Assembly: GCF_020544465.1 (NCBI RefSeq)
Contig: NZ_CP066126.1
Location: 4,092,001 to 4,156,000, forward strand
Length of the DNA stretch: 64,000 nucleotides
Source of the DNA: Chromobacterium rhizoryzae
GTDB lineage: Bacteria > Pseudomonadota > Gammaproteobacteria > Burkholderiales > Chromobacteriaceae
Reading direction: 5' to 3'
In this document: positions 1-7,169 of the stretch, piece by piece
How the letters are laid out: each line of letters starts with the position of its first letter
Position numbering within the stretch: the first letter of the stretch is position 1
The notes under the pieces: generated by a model
Told to the model about the DNA's origin: nothing
Databases searched by the model: none
What the model saw: the letters and a program-made list of their open reading frames with translations, nothing else
Translations under genes and position numbers: made by a program

Positions 1-653
1 TGTCTGGCGGCCGGTCTCCAGGCGATGTTTTGGGCGGCAAACCACTGCGGCCAGTTGAACCAGTCGCGCTGACCGCCATCCATGGTGATCAGCGTCTCGT
101 CCAACAAAGCCACTGGCTGGGCCGGACCGGCCGGCAAATAGCCCGGGCTGCAAACCGCGTACATGTGCTCATCGAACAAGGCCACCGCATCGGCGTCCTT
201 GGGAGGCTGACGGAAATAGTAAACGCCGAGGTCGAATTCGAATGCCTGCAGCTCTTGAATATTATCGTTGGCCAGAATGCGGATTGAGAGGTCAGGCTGA
301 GCCTGGCGGAAGGCGGAGAGATTGGGCATGAGCCACAAGGAGGCGAGCGCGGTGGAACAGGCCACCGTCACCTGCTTGTCTTGCTGCCAATGCATCAGAC
401 TGGCGGTGGCGCCGGCCAATTGCTCCAGGGCGGAGCGGACTTCGCTCAGGTATTGTTCGCCGGCCGGAGTCAATTCCACCTTGCGGGTGCCCCGCTGCAG
501 CAATTTGCACCCCAGATAGTCTTCCAGTAACTGCAGCTGACGGCTGACCGCGCCTTGCGACAGATTCAGTTCACCGGCGGCCTGGGTAAAACTGGAGAGC
601 CGGGCCACAGCTTCAAAAGCGATCAGGGTATAAAGAGGCGGCAGCGGTTTCAT
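1..653 (-). CDS. LysR-family transcriptional regulator, 5' part only
   Basis: About 217 codons of a LysR-type regulator read from the minus strand and run off the left edge, so the end of the effector domain is missing. The N-terminal winged helix-turn-helix is complete (residues about 1-60, with FTQAAGELNLSQGAVSRQL), followed by the start of the periplasmic-binding-like ligand domain. The MKPLPPLYTL opening resembles the GcvA-like branch, but this is only an impression. ATG at 653 was chosen because TGAGG lies just upstream. On its right are tRNA genes rather than a divergent enzyme gene, so the usual clue to a LysR target is absent and the ligand is unknown. Confidence 0.9.
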   Translation of the reverse strand, partial: MKPLPPLYTLIAFEAVARLSSFTQAAGELNLSQGAVSRQLQLLEDYLGCKLLQRGTRKVELTPAGEQYLSEVRSALEQLAGATASLMHWQQDKQVTVACSTALASLWLMPNLSAFRQAQPDLSIRILANDNIQELQAFEFDLGVYYFRQPPKDADAVALFDEHMYAVCSPGYLPAGPAQPVALLDETLITMDGGQRDWFNWPQWFAAQNIAWRPAAR

Positions 654-714
654 GGCCTCATTATGGCACGCCCCCCAAAACCGGCGACAGGACAGGCGTC
701 CGGCGCCGCAATGC

Positions 715-744
715 AAAAAGCCGAACTCAACGAGTTCGGCTTTT
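715..744 (-). terminator. Rho-independent terminator of the tRNA-Phe unit
   Basis: A 9-bp perfect stem (GCCGAACTC / GAGTTCGGC, three-base loop) is followed on the minus strand by a T5 run. It lies 9 bases beyond the 3' end of the second tRNA-Phe gene and just before the LysR gene. Confidence 0.85.
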
Positions 745-752
745 CAGGTATC

Positions 753-828
753 TGGTGGCCAGTCGCGGAATCGAACCACGGACACGCGGATTTTCAATCC
801 GCTGCTCTACCAACTGAGCTAACTGGCC
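753..828 (-). tRNA. tRNA-Phe (anticodon GAA), copy 2
   Basis: A 76-nt cloverleaf on the minus strand with acceptor arm GGCCAGT / ACTGGCC, D-loop region TAGCTCAGTTGGTAGAGC, anticodon loop TTGAAAA (anticodon GAA), T-arm GGTTCGATTCC and an encoded CCA end. It is identical to the copy at 855-930 and is transcribed after it. Confidence 0.97.
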
Positions 829-854
829 GACGGGTGCTGAAGCTAAGGCGGTGA

Positions 855-930
855 TGGTGGCCAGTCGCGGAATCGAACCACGGACACGCGGATTTTCAAT
901 CCGCTGCTCTACCAACTGAGCTAACTGGCC
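855..930 (-). tRNA. tRNA-Phe (anticodon GAA), copy 1
   Basis: A 76-nt tRNA identical to the copy at 753-828, including the encoded CCA end. The two are separated by a 26-bp spacer and probably come from one precursor that starts at the promoter at 966-994 and ends at the terminator at 715-744. Confidence 0.97.
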
Positions 931-965
931 ATCACTGCTGCGCTGTCGCGCCGTCAGAGCCACGC

Positions 966-994
966 ATTTAATCAGAGGACGAATTCAGAGTCAA
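966..994 (-). promoter_or_regulatory. Promoter of the tRNA-Phe pair
   Basis: On the minus strand TTGACT (989-994) and TTAAAT (966-971) are separated by 17 bp. The stretch after the -10 box is GC-rich, as is usual for growth-rate-controlled stable RNA promoters. The distance to the first tRNA is about 35 bp. Confidence 0.7.
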
Positions 995-1030
995 GGAATA
1001 ATTGCAAAAAAACGAATAGCGGCGGCGCGG

Positions 1031-1068
1031 AAAAAGCAGGCGGGAGGGCCGTCTGAAACGACCGGCCC
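1031..1068 (-). terminator. Terminator-like hairpin after maiA, containing a DUS-like 10-mer
   Basis: On the minus strand an imperfect stem GGGCC-G-GTC / GAC-GGCCC is followed about 10 bases later by CTTTTT. It sits 14 bp beyond the maiA stop and would end the tyrosine operon. The plus strand carries GCCGTCTGAA at 1048-1057, which equals the core of the neisserial DNA uptake sequence. Confidence 0.5.
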
Positions 1069-1082
1069 GCCGGATCAAAGAC

Positions 1083-1727
1083 TTAGATCGCGTCCGGCTG
1101 ACGGGATGGATGCGCGTCGGCGAAAGCCGGCAGTTGCTCCAGCGCGTCCGCAACGCGGACGATGTGCGGATACGCGCTCAGGTCCAAGCCGAAACGCCGG
1201 GCGCTGAACACCTGCGGCAATAGGCAGACATCGGCCAGCGTCGGCTGCTCGCCCGCCGCGTAACGGCTGGGCGATTCCGCCAGCGCTTGCTCCAGCGCGT
1301 CGAAGCCGGTGCGAATCCAGTGCCGTATCCACGCCGCCTTGCCCTCTTCGTCCTTGCCGTACTCGGTCTGCAGATACTTGCCGACTCGAGTGTTCTGCAA
1401 GGGATGGATATCGGCGGCGATGGCCAGGGCCAGCGCGCGGACCCGCGCCCGAGCCGCCGGAGCGGACGGCAACAGCCGCGGCGCATCCGGATAGGCCTCG
1501 TCCAGGTATTCGCAAATGGCTAGGGACTGCGCGATCTTGACCCCGCCATCGTCCAGCAGCGGCACCAAGCCCTGCGGGTTGATAGCCAGATACTCGGGGC
1601 TGCGCTGCTCGCCCTTGAGCAGATTGACCGCTTGATAGCGGTAATCCAGCCCCTTGAGATTCAGCGCGATGCGCACCCGGTAAGCGGCGCTGGAACGGAA
1701 ATAGCCGTAGAGCACGCGCTCAACCAT
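1083..1727 (-). CDS. maiA: Maleylacetoacetate isomerase (zeta-class glutathione transferase)
   Basis: This 214-residue protein has an N-terminal thioredoxin-like GSH-binding domain (about 1-80) and a C-terminal helical domain. The zeta-class active-site stretch appears as YFRSSAAYRVRIALNLKG near residue 8, with Ser and Arg kept; the Cys of the eukaryotic SSC motif is Ala, as in many bacterial members. It isomerises maleylacetoacetate to fumarylacetoacetate, the step before the enzyme encoded by the upstream gene. Its ATG overlaps the fahA stop region by 8 bp, which implies translational coupling. It is the last gene of the hppD-hmgA-fahA-maiA operon. Confidence 0.93.
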   Translation of the reverse strand: MVERVLYGYFRSSAAYRVRIALNLKGLDYRYQAVNLLKGEQRSPEYLAINPQGLVPLLDDGGVKIAQSLAICEYLDEAYPDAPRLLPSAPAARARVRALALAIAADIHPLQNTRVGKYLQTEYGKDEEGKAAWIRHWIRTGFDALEQALAESPSRYAAGEQPTLADVCLLPQVFSARRFGLDLSAYPHIVRVADALEQLPAFADAHPSRQPDAI

Positions 1728-2703
1728 GTTTCACCACCGTCTGCTCGATGGCGCCGAAGACGCTGGCGCCGGCGGCGTCCTTCATCTCGATGCGCACGCG
1801 GTCGCCCACCTTCATGAACGGAGTCGTCGGCGCACCGTTCTCGATGGTTTCTATCATCCGTTGTTCCGCCAGGCAGCAGGAGCCGACGCTGCGGTCGTGA
1901 TTGGACACGGTGCCGGAGCCGATGATGGAGCCGGCGGCCAGCTCGCGGGTCTTGGCCACGTGCGCCACCAGTTGCGGGAAGCTGAACTGCATTTCCACGC
2001 CGGCGTTGGGATGGCCGTAAGGCGCGCCGTTGTATTCCACCAGCAGCGGCAGATGCGCCTTGCCGTCGCGCCAGGCGGCGCCCAGTTCGTCCGGGCTCAC
2101 CGCCACCGGCGAGAAAGCCGTGGCCGGCTTGCTCTGGAAGAAGCCGAAGCCCTTGGCCAGCTCGTTGGGGATCAGATTGCGCAGGCTGACGTCGTTGACC
2201 AGCATCAGCAGGCGGATCTGGCCCGCGCAGGCGTCGGCGTCCGCGCCCAGCGGCACGTCGCCGGTGATCACCGCCACCTCGCCCTCGAAGTCCAGGCCCC
2301 AGGCCTCGTCGCGCAGCGGGATGGGCGCCAGCGGCGGCAGGAAGGCGTCGGAGCCGCCCTGGTACATCAGCGGGTCGTGGTAAAAGCTGGCCGGCACCTC
2401 GGCGCCGCGCGCCTTGCGCACCAGCTCGACATGGTTCAGATAGGCGCTGCCGTCCGCCCATTGATAGGCGCGCGGCAGCGGGCTGTGGCAGCGCTGCGGC
2501 TCGAACGGGAAAGCGCCCGGCACCTCGCCCGCGTTCAGCGCGGCGTAGACTTCCTGCAGCCGCGGCGCCAGCGCGTCCCAGCCGTCCAGCGCCTGTTGCA
2601 GACTGGCGGCGATCTGCGGCACCGCCACCGCGCGGGACAGGTCGCGGCTGACGACCAACAACTGGCCGTCGCGGGTTTGATTCTGATATGTGGCGAGTTT
2701 CAT
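1720..2703 (-). CDS. fahA: Fumarylacetoacetase (fumarylacetoacetate hydrolase family)
   Basis: A 327-residue protein of the FAH fold. The acidic metal-binding region appears as DFEGEVAVITGD (about residues 174-185), and the FAH-type conserved stretch GSGTVSNHD occurs near residue 260. It hydrolyses fumarylacetoacetate to fumarate and acetoacetate, the last step of tyrosine breakdown. Members of this length without the eukaryotic N-terminal SH3-like domain are common in Proteobacteria. It lies between hmgA (184 bp upstream, with a palindromic repeat in the gap) and maiA (8-bp overlap). A related 2-keto-4-pentenoate hydratase role is possible for the fold, but the operon argues for fumarylacetoacetase. 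Confidence 0.9.
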   Translation of the reverse strand: MKLATYQNQTRDGQLLVVSRDLSRAVAVPQIAASLQQALDGWDALAPRLQEVYAALNAGEVPGAFPFEPQRCHSPLPRAYQWADGSAYLNHVELVRKARGAEVPASFYHDPLMYQGGSDAFLPPLAPIPLRDEAWGLDFEGEVAVITGDVPLGADADACAGQIRLLMLVNDVSLRNLIPNELAKGFGFFQSKPATAFSPVAVSPDELGAAWRDGKAHLPLLVEYNGAPYGHPNAGVEMQFSFPQLVAHVAKTRELAAGSIIGSGTVSNHDRSVGSCCLAEQRMIETIENGAPTTPFMKVGDRVRIEMKDAAGASVFGAIEQTVVKHG

Positions 2704-2766
2704 CTTCTATTCTTTCTGCAGCTGGGCAGCTGAAATTCCAGTGATACGGTATGACATGAAAGCTTC

Positions 2767-2885
2767 GTTTGAGGAGCATTTCGTCGCGAGCGGGCTGAGG
2801 TCGAAACGAGAAGCGCAGCGGTACAAATGGTACCGCGAGCATCACAGTTTCGAGATCAGCCTGCGCAGTAGAAATGAACTCAAAC
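2767..2885. repeat. Long palindromic element E (GTAC-N5-GTAC core)
   Basis: A 119-bp imperfect palindrome with outer arms GTTTGAG / CTCAAAC, inner arms CTGAGGTCGAAAC / GTTTCGAGATCAG and the centre GTAC-AAATG-GTAC at 2821-2833. Its right end lies 2 bp from the hmgA stop codon. The centre and overall plan match elements A, B and C elsewhere in the window, although its arm sequences differ. As RNA it would fold into one long hairpin between hmgA and fahA. Confidence 0.6.
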
Positions 2886-2887
2886 AA

Positions 2888-4018
2888 TCAGGGCTTGGGT
2901 TTCCAGCTGTCCACATACTGGGTCCACTCCACCGCCGGCATCTGCGGCCCCTGTTCCAAGGCGTCCCGCGTGTCTATCATCACCGCCACTTCGTCGGTGA
3001 AGGTCTTGGGCTCCGTCATCGCCTTGGCGAAGGCCTTGGGATGCGGCCCGTGAGTGAAGCCCGCCGGGTGGAAGGTCAGCATGCCCGGCTTGATGTTGTC
3101 GCGGCTGAAGAAGTCGCCGGCGTGATAGAAGATCACTTCGTCGTAATCGTCGTTGTTGTGATAGAACGGGACCTTCAAAGCGCCGGGATCGGATTCGATC
3201 GGCCGCGGCACGAAGGTGCAGATCACAAAGCCGTCGGCGACGAAGGTAGTGTGCGCCGATGGCGGCAGATGGTAGCGATGGCTCATCAGCGGCCGGATGT
3301 CGCGCCAGTTGATGCGGGCGACGGAGTGGTTGCCGTGCCAGCCTATCGCGTCCAGCGGATTGAACGGGTAAGTCACGGTGGACAGCGCGCCGCGGCGCTT
3401 GATCACCACTTGCCACTCGTCCTCGGTCTGCTGCGCGCGGAAGGCGTCGTCGATGGACGGCACGTCCAGCATCGCCTCGTCGAAGATGGCGTGCGGTCCC
3501 ACCAGGCCCTTGTCCGGCAATTGGTAGGCTCCGTTGCTGGCTTCGATCAACAGCATGGTGGTGGGCGCGGCCGGTTCGATGCGCCAGCTGGTGGAGCGCG
3601 GCATCAGGATGTAGTCGCCGTCGCGGTAGCTCAGGTGGCCATAATCGCAGAACAGCTCGCCGCTGCCGGCGTGGATGAACAGCATGTCGTCGCCGTCGCC
3701 GTTGCGGAACAGCTGGGTCATCGCCTGCTCCACGCTCCAGATGCGCAGCTTGCATTGCGCGTTGTGCAGCACCAGCGGCGCGGCCCAGGGCGCGGCAACG
3801 CTCTTGGGCAGTTCGTTCAGATCAAAGGCGCGCGGGCGCAACGGGCCTTCCCAGGCGCTCCAGCCGGTGGGCGGATGCTTGTGGTGCAAATGAGTGGCGG
3901 GACCGAAAAAACCGCTGCGGCCCACTTCGCGCTCATAGATGGCCGTGTCCGGGAAATCGGCGTGGGCCTGGCGCGAGACGGTGCCTTCGCGGTGGGGGTA
4001 CTGAATCCATTTACGCAT
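2888..4018 (-). CDS. hmgA: Homogentisate 1,2-dioxygenase
   Basis: A 376-residue non-haem iron dioxygenase that opens the ring of homogentisate with O2 to give maleylacetoacetate. It has the N-terminal RQAHADFPDTAIYEREVGRS and FFGPATHLHHKHPPTGW stretches, and C-terminal cupin iron ligands in YHNNDDYDEVIFYHAG and HPAGFTHGPHP (His and Glu at roughly 287, 294 and 323). The frame is open further upstream to 4147, but ATG 4018 was chosen because GAAGGA lies 7 bases before it and the protein begins like other short-form members (MRKWIQYPHREG). It follows hppD by 58 bp, with a strong hairpin in the gap. The length is at the short end of the family. Confidence 0.93.
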   Translation of the reverse strand: MRKWIQYPHREGTVSRQAHADFPDTAIYEREVGRSGFFGPATHLHHKHPPTGWSAWEGPLRPRAFDLNELPKSVAAPWAAPLVLHNAQCKLRIWSVEQAMTQLFRNGDGDDMLFIHAGSGELFCDYGHLSYRDGDYILMPRSTSWRIEPAAPTTMLLIEASNGAYQLPDKGLVGPHAIFDEAMLDVPSIDDAFRAQQTEDEWQVVIKRRGALSTVTYPFNPLDAIGWHGNHSVARINWRDIRPLMSHRYHLPPSAHTTFVADGFVICTFVPRPIESDPGALKVPFYHNNDDYDEVIFYHAGDFFSRDNIKPGMLTFHPAGFTHGPHPKAFAKAMTEPKTFTDEVAVMIDTRDALEQGPQMPAVEWTQYVDSWKPKP

Positions 4019-4031
4019 GGTGTGTCCTTCA

Positions 4032-4055
4032 ATCCCGCCGCCTGGGCGGCGGGAT
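4032..4055 (-). other. Intercistronic stem-loop between hppD and hmgA
   Basis: ATCCCGCCGCC and GGCGGCGGGAT form an almost uninterrupted 10-11 bp GC-rich stem in the 58-bp gap. There is no T run on either strand, so it is more likely an RNA processing or stabilising hairpin than a terminator. It could set different hppD and hmgA transcript levels. Confidence 0.6.
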
Positions 4056-4076
4056 GGCATCGATGAACTGCGGGCT

Positions 4077-5150
4077 TTAGATGACGCCGCGGCGGATCTG
4101 GTCCTCTTCGATCGACTCGAACAGGGCGCGGAAGTTGCCCTCGCCAAAGCCCTCGTTGCCCTTGCGCTGGATGATCTCGAAGAAGATCGGCCCGATCACG
4201 GTCTCGGTGAAGATCTGCAGCAGAATGCCGGCGCCGTCCACCGGCGCGCCGTCCACCAGGATGTGGTTTTTGTGCAGGCGCGCCAGGTCTTCGCCATGGC
4301 CCGGCACCCGCTCGTCCACTTTTTCATAATAGGTGTCCGGGGTGTCGAGGAAGCGGGTGCCGGCGGCTTTCAGCGTTTCCACGGTGCGGTAGATGTCGCG
4401 GGTGGTCAGCGCGATGTGCTGAATGCCCTCGCCGTGGTATTCGCGCAGGAATTCCTCGATCTGGCTCTTGTCGTCGGAGGATTCGTTGATCGGGATGCGG
4501 ATTTTGCCGCAGGGGCTGGTCATCGCCTGGGACACCAGGCCGGTGAGCTTGCCCTCGATGTCGAAGTAACGAATTTCGCGGAAGTTGGCGATATCGGTGT
4601 AGAAACCCGCCCACTTCGCCATATTGCCGCGGAACACATTGTGGGTCAGGTGATCGATCTCATACAGGCCCACGCCTTGCGGATGCTGGTCTACGCCGTC
4701 CAACGGCTGGAAGTCCACGTCGTAGATGCTGTGTTCCGGACCGTAGCGATCGACGAAATACAGTGCCGAGCCGCCAATCCCCTCCACCGCCGGAATATTC
4801 AGCTCCATGAAGCCGATCGGGCGCTCGTACTTCTTGGCGCCGTGGGCCAGCGCGTATTCATAGGCCTTGGCCGCGTCCTTGACGCGCCACGCCATCGCAC
4901 AAGCCGACGGGCCGTGCTCGTGGCCGAAATCGTTGGCCGGCTGCGACGACTCGCCGTTCAAGATGAAATTGATGTCGCCCTGGCGGAACAGGCTGACGTT
5001 CTTGCTGCGGTGGCGCGCCACTTCGCTGAAACCCAGCGACAGAAACAAGGCCTTCAGTTTGGCCAGGCCTTCGGCGCTGGGCGCGGTGTATTCGACAAAT
5101 TCAAAGCCGTCGGTGGCCAGGGGGTTTTGCAGTATGGTTTCCATTTTCAT
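4077..5150 (-). CDS. hppD: 4-hydroxyphenylpyruvate dioxygenase
   Basis: A 357-residue two-domain vicinal-oxygen-chelate protein that converts 4-hydroxyphenylpyruvate and O2 to homogentisate and CO2. The three iron ligands are visible in the C-terminal half: His in EIDHLTHNV, His in GIQHIALTTRDI and Glu in IFFEIIQRKGNEGFGEGNF (about residue 325). ATG 5150 was chosen over the upstream open frame because GGAGAAACAG directly precedes it. It is the first gene of the homogentisate operon and lies opposite an Lrp/AsnC-type regulator across a 483-bp AT-richer control region. Its Shine-Dalgarno region shows complementarity to the small RNA candidate at 36154-36231. Confidence 0.95.
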   Translation of the reverse strand: MKMETILQNPLATDGFEFVEYTAPSAEGLAKLKALFLSLGFSEVARHRSKNVSLFRQGDINFILNGESSQPANDFGHEHGPSACAMAWRVKDAAKAYEYALAHGAKKYERPIGFMELNIPAVEGIGGSALYFVDRYGPEHSIYDVDFQPLDGVDQHPQGVGLYEIDHLTHNVFRGNMAKWAGFYTDIANFREIRYFDIEGKLTGLVSQAMTSPCGKIRIPINESSDDKSQIEEFLREYHGEGIQHIALTTRDIYRTVETLKAAGTRFLDTPDTYYEKVDERVPGHGEDLARLHKNHILVDGAPVDGAGILLQIFTETVIGPIFFEIIQRKGNEGFGEGNFRALFESIEEDQIRRGVI

Positions 5151-5633
5151 CTGTTTCTCCTGTTGTAGATGAGTGTGCGGCCGCTGGGCGGCGAGCGGAG
5201 CGTGGCGCCGCTCTGAACCGGCGACTTGATCTGGTATTCCGCGCAACAAGCTTGTTTATAAACAAGTAACAGTAGCTTTTGATGACATGTCTTGTGATAG
5301 TCTTGTCATGACATGTTGTAAAAAGCCCTGTGCAACGCATTTGGCTTCGCGTGGAAAAGTCGGAAGGGAAAAGACTGAATGAGGAGAAAGGCGCTTGCCG
5401 CGCGCTGGTTTGACTTGCCGCGACGAACGACAAGCTTCTCCTCAGAATGTGAATCTTATCTCCGCCGTCTTATTCACTCGACAAACCCCGGTGCTTTTTT
5501 AGCGCCGTGTGTAGAATGCGTTTTTAGGCTTTTTATTCTATGGAAACTACGGGGCAATTTTCTTGCTAAATACCAAGAAACCAGTAATAACTAAGTATAA
5601 AACACTAATATTTTGCCTCTTTTAGGAGAAAAC
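5151..5633. promoter_or_regulatory. Divergent control region between hppD and the Lrp-type regulator
   Basis: This gene-free 483 bp is clearly more AT-rich than its surroundings. It holds a perfect 16-bp palindrome CTTGTTTATAAACAAG (5251-5266), the 10-bp palindrome TGTCATGACA (5304-5313), two direct copies of ATGACATGT (5282-5290 and 5308-5316, 26 bp apart), and a TTTCTTG-N8-CAAGAAA inverted repeat (5559-5580) close to the regulator gene. These are candidate operators for the Lrp-type protein; which one it binds cannot be told from the sequence. I see no small gene in the stretch. Confidence 0.6.
5563..5590 (+). promoter_or_regulatory. Putative promoter of the Lrp-type regulator
   Basis: TTGCTA (5563-5568) and TAATAA (5585-5590) are spaced by 16 bp, about 45 bp before the start codon. 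The TTTCTTG/CAAGAAA inverted repeat overlaps this promoter, which would fit autoregulation. Confidence 0.4.
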
Positions 5634-6119
5634 ATGCCAAGTCTTACATTAGATAAGACAGACTTGCGTATTCTGGCCGAACTGCAACACGACGGCCGCT
5701 TAACCAATGTGGAATTAGCAGAACGGGTGGCCCTGTCTCCATCCCCTTGCCTGCGTCGCCTAAAGCAGCTGGAGGAATCCGGCGTGATCCGCCAATACGT
5801 GGCGCTGCTGGACCCGGCCCGCATCGGCCTGGGCCTGCAAGCCTGGGTCAGGGTCACGCTGGAGAAACGCGGCAACGCGCATCTGCAAAGCTTCATCGAA
5901 TCGGTGCAAAGCTGGCAGGAGGTCATCAATTGCTTTGCGATGACCGGCGAGATGGATTATCTGCTGCAGGTGTACTTCGAGGACATGGAGCACTTTTCGC
6001 GCTTCGTGATGGACGAGCTATTGCAACACCCCGGTGTCGCGGATGTGAAGTCCAGCTTCGTGCTCAAGGAGATCAAGCGGACCACCTCGCTGCCGCTCGG
6101 CCAGCTGCGTGGTCTTTAA
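5634..6119 (+). CDS. Lrp/AsnC-family transcriptional regulator
   Basis: A 161-residue protein with an N-terminal AsnC-type helix-turn-helix (LDKTDLRILAELQHDGR, then NVELAERVALSPSPCLRRL, residues about 5-45) and a C-terminal RAM/ligand domain ending in the typical PGVADVKSSFVLKEIKRT. ATG 5634 is preceded by AGGAG; the frame opens 7 codons earlier without a site. It is divergent from hppD, so control of tyrosine catabolism in response to an aromatic amino acid or keto acid is the likely job. This is inferred from position and from known Lrp-type regulators beside hpd/hmg genes. A more general Lrp role is the alternative. Confidence 0.9.
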   Translation: MPSLTLDKTDLRILAELQHDGRLTNVELAERVALSPSPCLRRLKQLEESGVIRQYVALLDPARIGLGLQAWVRVTLEKRGNAHLQSFIESVQSWQEVINCFAMTGEMDYLLQVYFEDMEHFSRFVMDELLQHPGVADVKSSFVLKEIKRTTSLPLGQLRGL

Positions 6120-6151
6120 GGCGGCGCGGCCCCGAGCCGCATACAGATTTG

Positions 6152-6184
6152 AAAAAGAACGGCCCGGAATACCGGGCCGTTTTG
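6152..6184. terminator. Bidirectional terminator between the Lrp-type gene and metF
   Basis: A 10-bp stem AACGGCCCGG / CCGGGCCGTT with an AATA loop has T residues on both strands (TTT on plus, TTTTTC on minus). It serves two convergent genes. Confidence 0.85.
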
Positions 6185-6203
6185 CATGGGAACGCGTCCC
6201 GAT

Positions 6204-7040
6204 TCACAAACCTAGCCGCTGCCAAATGGTGGACACCAAGCCGGCCTGATTCAGCGTGTAGAAGTGCAGACCCGGCGCGCCGTGCTGCAATAAGCGATCG
6301 CACAACTCGGTCACCACGTCCAGGCCCAGCGCGCGGATGGACGCGCTGTCGTCGTAATAGGCTTGCATGCGCTGGCGCAGCCAACGCGGCACTTCCGCGC
6401 CGCACATGTCGGAAAAACGACACAGTTGCCCGAAATTGGAGATCGGCATGATGCCCGGCACGATGGGAATATTCACTCCCCGGCCCTGAACCTCGTCGAC
6501 GAAGCGGAAATAGGCGTCGGCGTTGAAAAAGTACTGGGTCATCGCCGAATTGGCTCCGGCGTGGACCTTGCGCACGAAGTTGCCGATGTCGTCCTCGGCC
6601 GAGCGCGCCTGCGGATGGAACTCCGGATAGGCGGCCACCTCGATGTGGAAATGGTCGCCGTGCTCGGCGCGAATGAATTCGACCAACTCGTTGGCGTAGC
6701 GGAATTCGCCGGCCGCCACCATGCCGGACGGGATGTCGCCGCGCAGCGCGACGATGTGGCGGATGCCGTTGTTGCGGTATTCCTTGAGGATGGCGCCGAT
6801 ATTCTCGCGAGTGGAGCCGATGCAGGACAGGTGCGGCGCGGCGGCGTGGCCTTCGCTGCGGATTTCCAGCACCGTCGCCAGCGTGCCGTCGCGGGTGGTG
6901 CCGCCGGCGCCGAAGGTGACGGAAAAGAACTGCGGCTTGAACTGGGCCAGCTGCTGGCGCGTGGTGCGCAGCTTGGCGATGCCTTCCGGCGTCTTGGGCG
7001 GAAAGAATTCGAAACTGAAGGTTCGGCTCTGTGCTGTCAT
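6204..7040 (-). CDS. metF: 5,10-methylenetetrahydrofolate reductase
   Basis: A 278-residue TIM-barrel flavoprotein that reduces 5,10-methylene-THF to 5-methyl-THF for methionine synthesis. The family start FSFEFFPPKTPEG and the conserved SVTFGAGGTTRDGT and ALRGD segments are present, and length is typical. ATG 7040 was chosen over the ATG 24 codons upstream because AGAGAG precedes it and homologues start here. A 6-bp hairpin (TCTCCC / GGGAGA, 7053-7067) lies just before the ribosome site. It follows ahcY on the same strand but with a strong terminator between them, so it either has its own promoter or depends on read-through. Confidence 0.95.
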   Translation of the reverse strand: MTAQSRTFSFEFFPPKTPEGIAKLRTTRQQLAQFKPQFFSVTFGAGGTTRDGTLATVLEIRSEGHAAAPHLSCIGSTRENIGAILKEYRNNGIRHIVALRGDIPSGMVAAGEFRYANELVEFIRAEHGDHFHIEVAAYPEFHPQARSAEDDIGNFVRKVHAGANSAMTQYFFNADAYFRFVDEVQGRGVNIPIVPGIMPISNFGQLCRFSDMCGAEVPRWLRQRMQAYYDDSASIRALGLDVVTELCDRLLQHGAPGLHFYTLNQAGLVSTIWQRLGL

Positions 7041-7113
7041 GATCTCTCTGCATCTCCCTGCGGGAGACTCCTTTGTTTTTATAGGTTGGCCGCGATCCGC
7101 AACAGCGGACAAG

Positions 7114-7155
7114 AAAAAACGGACAGCACCATTCTAATAGCCCTGTCCGTTTTTC
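7114..7155 (-). terminator. Terminator after ahcY
   Basis: AAAAACGGACAG (7115-7126) pairs with CTGTCCGTTTTT (7143-7154). On the minus strand the stem is followed by a T run. It separates ahcY from metF and may work as a partial terminator in the riboswitch-controlled transcript. Confidence 0.8.
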
Positions 7156-7169
7156 TATCGTTATAAAAA

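Noticed and set aside
753..930. Tandem repeat of 76 bp considered as a possible CRISPR or attachment site
   Set aside because: Both units are complete tRNA-Phe genes; there are only two copies and no integrase nearby.
4019..4147. Upstream start for hmgA at 4147
   Set aside because: It would place 43 residues of no homology inside the hppD end; a good ribosome site supports ATG 4018.
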